Assembly (NCBI GenBank): GCA_008973525.1
Contig: WACJ01000523.1
Coordinates: 1,922,001-1,986,000 of the forward strand
DNA length: 64,000 nt
Origin: Stenopsyche tienmushanensis
Taxonomy: Eukaryota > Arthropoda > Insecta > Trichoptera > Stenopsychidae
Reading direction: 5' to 3'
Part shown: positions 1-9,000 of the stretch, in pieces
Layout: each line of letters opens with the position of its first letter
Numbering within the stretch: the first letter of the stretch is position 1
Notes under the pieces: model-generated
Database searches by the model: none
Seen by the model: only the letters and a program-made list of their open reading frames with translations
Told to the model about the DNA's origin: nothing
Made by a program: the position numbers and the translations under genes

Positions 1-417
1 TCACTTTGACAGCTGTCATTTATCAATACGGTGTCCTATTGCTTTGATAGTTCATGTATTGAACCATCATTTCGTAAGATTTCACTTGCGACTTCAAAAA
101 GTAATGCATCCAAATTCATAAAAAAATCACGCATTGAACATATTTGTAAAATTCTTCGAAATTGCACCTTACTGCGTTGATATACTTCTGGAAGTGGTGC
201 TGCCAGTCCTGGAAAGCCTCCGAGATGTCATTTAGAGCCGATATAACATGAGCTTGGATGATTTCAGCGTCTTTGTGTTCAAATCTTCAGTAAAAATGTG
301 ATAAACGAATTAATAGAAACGCTTCAGTGGCGTACTTTTTAAACGCGCCCGCATACCGCTTTTATATTAAGAATATGCTTTCGTTTGATTGAATTATGTG
401 TTTTTTTTTCCTTGCAG
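1..417 (-). repeat. Upstream intron of E(Pc) with Tc1/mariner-type relic
   Basis: This is the tail of an intron that ends at the acceptor AG at 416-417, after a T-rich tract. On the minus strand, about 280 down to 150, one frame reads HKDAEIIQAHVISALNDI and then EAFQDWQHHFQKYINAV. That resembles the C-terminal end of Tc1/mariner-superfamily transposases, which close with a Trp-containing helix before the stop. No terminal repeats were found, so only the relic is called. The rest of the stretch shows nothing I recognise. Confidence 0.4.
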
Positions 418-3060
418 GAACATCATTTACAGCGTGCAATCTGCGCGGGTTTAATTATACCTACTCCCGAAGTATCAGATATGTCAGACGTTGCCGCATA
501 CGATCGTCTTTATCCATCCGATTACAACAAGCCGCGACAACTTATACATATGCAACGTATGTATTTAGATTATGCTGAAATATCAACCGGATTGTGTCGG
601 ATTTAATCGGTTTTTTTAATATTTTTCAGCTTTAGGCTTGGAACAAGAAGTGCCGGATTATGATATGGATTCGGAGGATGAAAAATGGCTGCGAAGACAG
701 CATGCAGCCGCAGGGGGTCGGGCTTCTGAGCTTACTGGTATTTTGGCATTATAAATTCGTTTTTTTTAATACAGCTCTTACAATAGGGACGCTCTAAATT
801 TATCACGTTATAGCGGCCGTGTTGTTAAAGCGACGTCTGTCAAATTTGTTGTGAATTGTTCAGTAGTGTATGGCAAATCGCCGCTCTTCTACTTGTCTAC
901 TGAAAACATCGCTGCTGTGCGTGAGAGTGCAGGAAAAACCGAGACATTGTATAAAATCTGACAACGCCGTGTGCTCGCTGATTGGGCTCTGAAGCAGTCG
1001 GAAGTTGTGCTAAATTTCACCAAAAAAAATCATCGTTAACGACGAGGTCCATTTTCAGACAAATGGATGCATTACGATGTCAACGATGATGGTCTAAAAT
1101 GAATGATATGGATATCGACGACATGCGATACCAATGGAACGGCGCTATGTGCCACACAGCGCATGCTATGAAAAATATTCTGCGCGGCATGAGATTGTGC
1201 GATTTAATGCCTTTAGACGTCTTGCTTTGAGGCTATAATTGCAGTTCCTGGTTTGGTATCCGCCAGTACTACATAAGCTCGTCTTCATAGTCTCTTGGAC
1301 AAACAGCTGCAGTCTTAGATCTGGCTAGATTGATTTGTCCAATCCTTAATTGCGAGAAATTCATCAAGTGCACGCTTGTGTGTTTGTTTTTGGAACTGCG
1401 GACGGCTGATATTATTAATTCATCCGTAATTGATTCACTCAATGCCTGCTGGGTAGACTCGGGACTCAGCGAGATGAGCCGACTCCCTTTTGAGGAGCTT
1501 ACATATTGCACGGCATTTAAGGGTGGTCTCCTTGGTATACTTGCTAAATTCGTGCCATTGTTCAGCGCAATGATTGCACGTGGAGGCCTCAGCTCGACCT
1601 GTAGCACCTTGAGTCTGTGGCGCAACACAGTCAGTGGCGCGCAGTCAACATATATAATACCTCGTACGATGAACGTGTTTTTTATCTTTGGATGACGATG
1701 ATCCTCTATCGTGTCCTTCCTTAAAGTGAAAGAACCGATCAATCGAAGACTTTTCGGTCCTTTGGGGCTATCTTAAATCGCAGGTCAACGCGTATAAACA
1801 ATTTATGTCCTCAAATTCATCGAAAATCGAACCTCCTAAATACATCGACATTTGAACGACGTTATATTCAATGTAAAATATTCTTTACGTTTAAAAATCC
1901 GATTGATTTTAATTCCGATTGTTAATATTTTCACAGAACTAAAGTTTGAAGAGACGATGGAAAAATTAGAACGAGGCTCGGGGCAAACGGTGGTGACGTT
2001 GAGAGAAGCGCGAGCGTTAGCGGGTAGAACCGGGCCCGCTGATCACATTTTGGCAGCGGTTTATGATTATTGGCTCAATAAACGCTTAGCAACGCAACAG
2101 CCCTTGTTGCTCGCCGTGCGTACTGAGCCTCGTCCTGGAGCGCCACAAGCTAGTCCATACCTCGCTTTCCGCCGTCGCACTGAAAAAATGCAAACTCGAA
2201 AAAATAGGTATACCGATTAATACATTCGGCCGTACATTATGACCGATCTAAATTTGCGTTCATTTCGTTGACTAATTCGTTGTTTTTTTTTTTTTTATAG
2301 GAAAAATGATGAAAGCTCATATGAAAAAATGGTAAAACTCAGGCGAGAACTAACACAAGTGGTATCTCTATTAGATTTGATAAGGCAGCGTGAAAGACTT
2401 AAACGTGACGGAGTACGCGTAACAGCCGCCGTAGTCGAAAAGAGATATTCCGCTCGTGATTTCAGCGGTTGTTTATTTGCGGAGGCGACTGCTGCACGGT
2501 AATCTATCATAAAATAAATGCGTTATTAATTGGTCTCAGGTCACATCAACATGTCGGGGGTCATCTTGCAATATCTCTGTTGTCCTCGTGGAAAAATAGA
2601 TGCATCGTTTCATGCCGTTTTGAAATTACGCTATGCATTTTTATACATGTAAATAGTGAGCTTTTATAATGCGTGGATGCCTTGGACATGTTGTACTTGA
2701 CCGCATGAAAAGGGACTCGATTGTATTTTTATAAAAGCGAAGATTACGAATACTTGTTTATCCGTATTAAATATGTATTGATTATCAATTTCAGAGCGGC
2801 GGTTGCTACTACGTTAATTGTGCCACCCTACACAGCTTCTCATCATCGTCCTCCTTTAGATTCGGCTGCAAGACAAGTAAATTCAATCTCTATTATTGTT
2901 TTGTATTAAAAGAAGTGGTTTTATTGTTTTCGTCGTTTGCAATTTTGAAATAATCGTAATGTGATTTTATTTTTTGATTTTCAGAGAGAAAAAAGACAAT
3001 ACAAACGGCGGAAACATCGGCATCATTCTTCATTGGTTCAATCTCATGCAATTCATCATG
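418..3060 (+). CDS. E(Pc): E(Pc) exons encoding the EPL1 domain (six exons)
   Basis: Exons 418-556, 630-737, 1937-2207, 2301-2498, 2795-2876 and 2985-3060 encode most of the Enhancer-of-polycomb-like N-terminal (EPL1) region, the part of the family that binds the histone acetyltransferase and ING/EAF6 partners. Visible anchors in order are EHHLQRAICAG, the YP-Y-P-QLIHMQ stretch, PDYDMDSEDEKW, FEETMEKLERGSGQ, ILAAVYDYW and the highly basic AFRRRTEKMQTRKNRKND. After that comes SYEKMVKLRREL and a helical RQRERLKRD segment. The exon at 2985 is very basic (REKRQYKRRKHRHH) and could serve as a nuclear-localisation signal. Short introns are 73-296 bp, but intron 738-1936 is 1.2 kb because of transposon insertions. 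All donors here are GT and all acceptors AG. Confidence 0.93.
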
Positions 3061-6000
3061 GTAATGTATAACTTCTGTGGCTTCTAATATGTTCATGTCC
3101 ATCGTCAGGGATCTTCGTCGAGTCAAAGTTGGCAATACTTTTTATAAAATTGGTTATAACAATTGTGTGCATAAAACTTAAGTCTGACTTTGAAATTATT
3201 GTGCGTCATTCCGTTAAAGTGTAAACAACATTTTTTTCGTAGTGTGAAACATGTCGAATTTTGTGCCATGTAAACCACATTTGCGGAGAATTTTGCTATG
3301 CTAAATCTGCAGCTGAAGCACATAGATTCCTTGTGAAGACCTATGGTGATCGTGCTCTGGCAGGAAAGAGCATGCAGATTGCTTTAATATCTTCAAAAAT
3401 AATTATTTTGATGAGAATGCGTTGGTGCATCAAAAACGTTTGAAGATGAATAATTGGAAACATTGCTTAATGAAGATCAATGTCAAACACAATCTGCAAA
3501 AATATTAGTTGATCAAACAACAGTTTGGAAACGTCTGACAGCGTCGTGAATGACACAAAAGGAAGGATCTTGAGTGCCTTACAACTTGAAGCCAAAAGAT
3601 GTGGAAAGGCGTCATTTCTCGATAGCAATAGCGAGTATCGATATAATAGTTCATGCTCTGTATTTAGTGAGATAAGCTTATATTATAAGCCGTTTCAACC
3701 CAATCAAACCATCACAGGAATCTCTACTGAATGCAGTTGATGCATTTGTGCCGAGCATTGAGGGAAAAGCGGCCACAATACGTCCAAAGACACGACTTGT
3801 GAAGTGATTTTGCAGCATGAACATGCTAGATTGCATGTCACATCAGTGGTCAAAATCTACCTGGAAACGATGAAATAGAAAGTGTTACTCATTCGCCGTA
3901 TTCTCCCAACATTGCTTCTTCTGATTACCATTTATTTCGATCGATGATTCATGACTTGGCTGAGCAGCACTGCACTTCTTATGAAGATACCAAAAAATGG
4001 CTGAAACTTAGTCACACACCTAATATATCATGAAACACTTCTTCATTATCAATTAGATTAGATCTACTGCAAAATAATGGTCTTAAAACACGTCTGTTAG
4101 TATGTAGCTAAATCAAGATGGATCTATTTAGATTTCATTTTTTGGAATATCCGTTTTCTGTTATATATGCCCCTTTCAGATGTTTCATTTGTGCTTGGTT
4201 TTATATTAACAAAAATGTACTATTTTTAGTTGCTGGAATGTCAGGATCAAGTAGTTCATCTGAAGGTGAAGGTGCAGAAAGTAGCACAGCGCCTCCCCCT
4301 GAATCCTCTGGACCCTTTACATTTCGACGCAAACCCGGTTGCCAGTATCACATGGTAATTGATAAAACGATGTGCGATTTTAGCTCGATTTATACAATGT
4401 AAAACGTTATCATATTGTTTTCCCTCTTTAAGCCTGCGAATTATGATTCCTCCGAAGAGGTACCATGGATGACAGAAAGTAGTAAAGAAAATACTAATCC
4501 TGGTCGGCAAGATCCAAAGCTAAGGTATTGCCGTTAAATATATCGAGACTTAATTATGTTCTTTGATATCAATGTTTTAACAAATTTTTATTATACTTTA
4601 AGGTACGTGCTGGCATCCGTAAATAGTACAAAATCAAAATGTGTGGGATTCGTAAGACGCCGGATGGGTCGCGGAGGAAGAGTAATTCTCGATCGACTCA
4701 GCTGTCCCGCCCTCGATGATAGACTTTGGGAGTCTCTCGGTTATACCGTTACCGATTCCAATGATTTACGAACAACAGCTGCAACATCTCCTACACCATG
4801 CCACAACGACTTCATTCATTCCTCTAAACCTGCGTCAGTGGACAATTTACCTATTAAAATTGAGTGTGAAACTTCACGATCGACCAGTTGCTCCGATCCA
4901 AACTTCAGGTTTAACCCCGTTAATCAAGTATATGAAGAAGTGAAAGTAAAATCTGAAATGGATTTGAGTAGACTGTTTCCTCATCAAGATCATTCGGAAA
5001 AAGTGATATCATCTCCAGATAAATTTTCAAATGACTTAACAGAAGTGAAGATAAAGTCAGAACTTGATGTAATAGAATTCAGTGATAGTGAAAAACTGTC
5101 TAGACTAGACTTGTCACATCGTGAAACTATTAGAGATCAAGTCTCAAATACTGAATGTGTAGACGGGTCTAGTGATAGTGATAGCTTAAGTTCTTGTGAT
5201 GAACATGATTATTACAATAGCAAATTTAGTTTTAAGGGTAGTACTCCGGATAGGGGTAAAGCTTTCAAAAAGTATAGGGACAAAAACATCAAAGCTAGAA
5301 GTGCGAGAAAAACGACTTCCAGCATGTACCGTGAAGATATGAAGGTGATGGCTGAGCTTTTGGTGTCGCGAAGATTGGCACGCTGTGAGCAACGCGTGCC
5401 AGATATGAGCTCTCCCTGTGTAGATAACTTCCTCAAAGACGTTTGGGGCGATAGGTTCGTACTGCTTATTTTTGTTATAGTTATTTTGACTATTCAGAAC
5501 ATTCAGTGCCTAATCAGAATCAGCCCTGACATATCACTGGCAAGATTTTAAACCAATACAGTGTACTGGGTATTATCTACATTATTTGTAAAATTTGGAA
5601 GCTTATCAAATTTATATATGTATTTTATGGGATTGTATTTATCCATATTTTATTTTTCAAGGTTACACTTTAAACCAAAGCCACCCGATCCAGATGTGAA
5701 CTTAACAACTTGCAGAGCGACTGATCAGGAGGAGGAAGGGGAACAGTTGACAGAGCACTCGCCGATCACGGTGCATGTTAGACTGGCTCTTCCTGACCTT
5801 CAGCAACCTCCTTCCGATCTTCTCTTCAATGATGCTTCGACTTTTGTCACATCTGAATTTACTTTAGCAGATATATATGGTGATTCGATCATTAATCCGA
5901 ACCCGGATATTGATATGCCGTCAGTTGGAGAAGAGCAAAGTTCAAAAAGTTCAGTTACGACTTTTAAAGATGTGCCCTGGAGTCATACAAACGGTCCTAT

Positions 6001-9000
6001 AAAATTAGAAAGGAATTTGCCTTCCGAAGACGGTGGAAATATCACAGATAGTGTTGATGAATCGTCTCCGACCAAAGTCGTATTTAAGGCAGAACCTTCT
6101 GAAAATTCTAGTTCAAATCAAACTAGCGTTTTTTTATCTTCAGAAGGGGGTCCCCCATCTGCTGCCAGCGTCAACTCTGATACTGTGGCTTTTGGTGTTA
6201 CGGATGATTCGAATCATGAAGCTACGAACGGTGTGACCTCTGAATGGAATGATTCCAACGAAAGTGATAAACTCAAACAATTGCAGAAAAAAACTGGGAA
6301 CGGTTTAGCTAACAAGTGTAAACCCACAATCAATTTATTAGATAGTGGAAATATTGGTACTTCGACAGCAATAAAAGTTGAACCATTATTGAACAATCAA
6401 AGGATATATTTAGACTCTGATAGACCCTCGAGTCCGTCGTTTCCGTTAGCTTCGCAACAATCTCGGGTAATGTCGTCAAATTCATCCGCTGTTCTTTCGC
6501 CTATATCTATGGACGTGGTCGATCAGAAAAAAATTGAAGTGCAAAATCAAAATTTAGCAATTGTACAGTTGAGAACGCCCGGAATGCTATCGAATATACC
6601 TCAATCTAAAGTGAAGCAAGTGTTTAAAAGTGTATTGACAAGTGACGGAGCAGAGGTGCGGGCACCGCTGCTCGTGACAAGTCGTCAGAGTGGAAGTCCA
6701 GTTCGAAAAACGGACACGGTAAGGGTACACGGAGTGGAAGACATGGTACCTGTCAGTAGACAACAACAGCAATTGGTCACCCTTGCGATGGCCGATTCTA
6801 TTAAACTGCGTCTGCCGGGCCATTTACTTGGCGGCGGCGGATCCAGCACTACAACAAGTTCCGCACACGATATCTTAGGACTCGTTCATTCCAAAACTTT
6901 GCCACCTTCAGCTCTTCCGAGAGATGGTAAGTGAATTCCATTTTAAAGGTTTGATTAAGTTATAGACCTAAATATAACATGTTATCTTTTTATATCATCA
7001 TCATCGTAGTGCAGCCACAAACAGTCCATTGCAGGATTATAGCATCCTCAATATCTATTCATAGGAAAGGGTTAATTCATGTTTGAGGTGTATAAGTTTG
7101 TCTTTGGATCCCGATATTTTTATATTTGTGTATAAAAGGTTTCACTTTGAGCGTTTCTTTTTTGTGGACTTATCTGAGTTTATATTCTTCGATGTGTTCA
7201 TTTCGAATGCTGTGGTGAAGATGATCCTCTCTGGGGATATGACACACACTGTATTTGCACCGTCACTCATTCGCAGCGGGAATTGTGATGTCCAGTAATT
7301 TGAGCCCGAGGATATTTATTTCTTCGTTGAACAGAGTCGAAGAATCGTTAGAGATGTCGCCCAGTAGCCTACGCTCCCATCTATCATCTAGTGCAGCCTT
7401 CTGTGTCCACTTTCTTAGTTCGCCCAAGTCTTCTATAGTTGCTGCGTCCTCTGGATTGAGGAGTTTGTTGCTGACTTTGATTGATATGTAAAAATAAATT
7501 AAAATAGATAGCATCGTAAGCGCATACTTCTTCTATTGAGGCCCCAGTTTGCAAGTCTGGGTATTTTCCTGAAGTTTTGGCATATAAAAAACTCCTCAAT
7601 TAGGGAGATCCTCCTCATACATATTGTTTTCTTCTTTTTTTTTGTTTCCTCATAAATGAGGATCATGACTATGTAGATTTTGTCTGTTTCCGAACCATGT
7701 CCTTTCAGCCGTCTCTGTCTTCTGCCGTCCGCAGGGCTATAGTAAGAGTTGACTCAGTTGCTTTCTTCACTTGGTCGTTCCATCTTCATGGTGACTGTCC
7801 TCTTTCTCTCTTCCCTGACACACTGCCCACCATCTTTCCCGGCGAGCAATGTGCCCCAGGCAGATGGATGAGAGTCTATTTTTTAAATATTTTAAGTCGG
7901 TTAGAACGTCCACTCTGTTTGGCTCTTTTAGCAGTCATCAATATATTGTCTAGGTGATTGCAAAATTGACTGCCTAATCTACTCAATATTTTTGGGTGTC
8001 CTGATGGTTCTTAAACCTCCAGTTTTTTTCTCCGCACCATCACCAATCCACCCATAAATGAATTGTTTTCCAAATGGACGTTGTGTGGCGATGATTAAAC
8101 TGTTGGTTGAAAAGTACGCCTTTAAATGGCAAATATACACACCTCCCTTGTCCGCTACATGATCGTTAATAAACCTACGTTAGGTTCCACTCTTTCGAAT
8201 GAGCCACCATTCTCAGAATAATTATCGCTTCAGGGTGCGCATTTCAAATAAGGAAGTTTCCCTGCCGTACACTGCCGACTATGATTTATGTGCGAGTTCA
8301 TATAATATCTTATTATTACCCTTATAAATTTTAAGACTTGTTTGAACCTAGCATGATCTCAATTATCCATCATCCCTGCGTACTAGTTGTGTGTGCTTTC
8401 TCTGTTTTTCTGCCCATTCAATGTATCATTTATTCCAGAAGCTGATTTAGTTACAAAATATAAGAATTGAAGGTAACCGTTATATAACTGTTAAGAGATA
8501 CTTTGGTTGTGAAATTTGTAGGAAAAAGTTGAGGAGGACTCTCTTTAGAAAATGTTTAAATTAAGTGTTTTGTCTCTTGTGACTGAGGATCATGACCCTG
8601 GTTTGTGTCAATCATAGCACTGATGACAATCCTCCAATATCCTCTATGGTCCGCAATGCAAAGCGTTTTTACTAATAGAAGCGTCCGGTGGCACTCCTGT
8701 TCTGATTGGACCAGTAGGTGACCTTCTACGTGGCCTGTTACCACCAGCTTTTCTAGATTATTGTCTTTTCTGCGAGTGATGTGTCCAAAGAATTAAAGGA
8801 CACATCTTAAGCATGTGGTTGATGGCACACCTGGTTGTCCATGCGTATATCTCATTGTCATAGAGGCATATGGAGAATACAAGAGACTAGACGCATTTTA
8901 GTTGAATTGGTAATGCTTCTGTTTATCCAAGCTACATTCAGCTGAGACAGCGTTTTTTTGCTATACCCAATCCTCTTAATTTCAATGTCGCAGTTGCTGG

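Noticed and set aside
1330..1695. 121-codon plus-strand frame inside the E(Pc) intron.
   Set aside because: It is antisense to the LINE-like frame whose end matches the R1 ORF2 start; treated as its shadow.
5455..5551. In-frame readthrough of the intron after exon 4603-5454 would add a hydrophobic tail (FVLLIFVIVILTIQN and so on), suggesting a membrane-anchored isoform.
   Set aside because: The donor is weak but the downstream exon continues the conserved protein in phase. T/A-rich intron sequence easily encodes hydrophobic residues, and a membrane form of a chromatin protein has no support.
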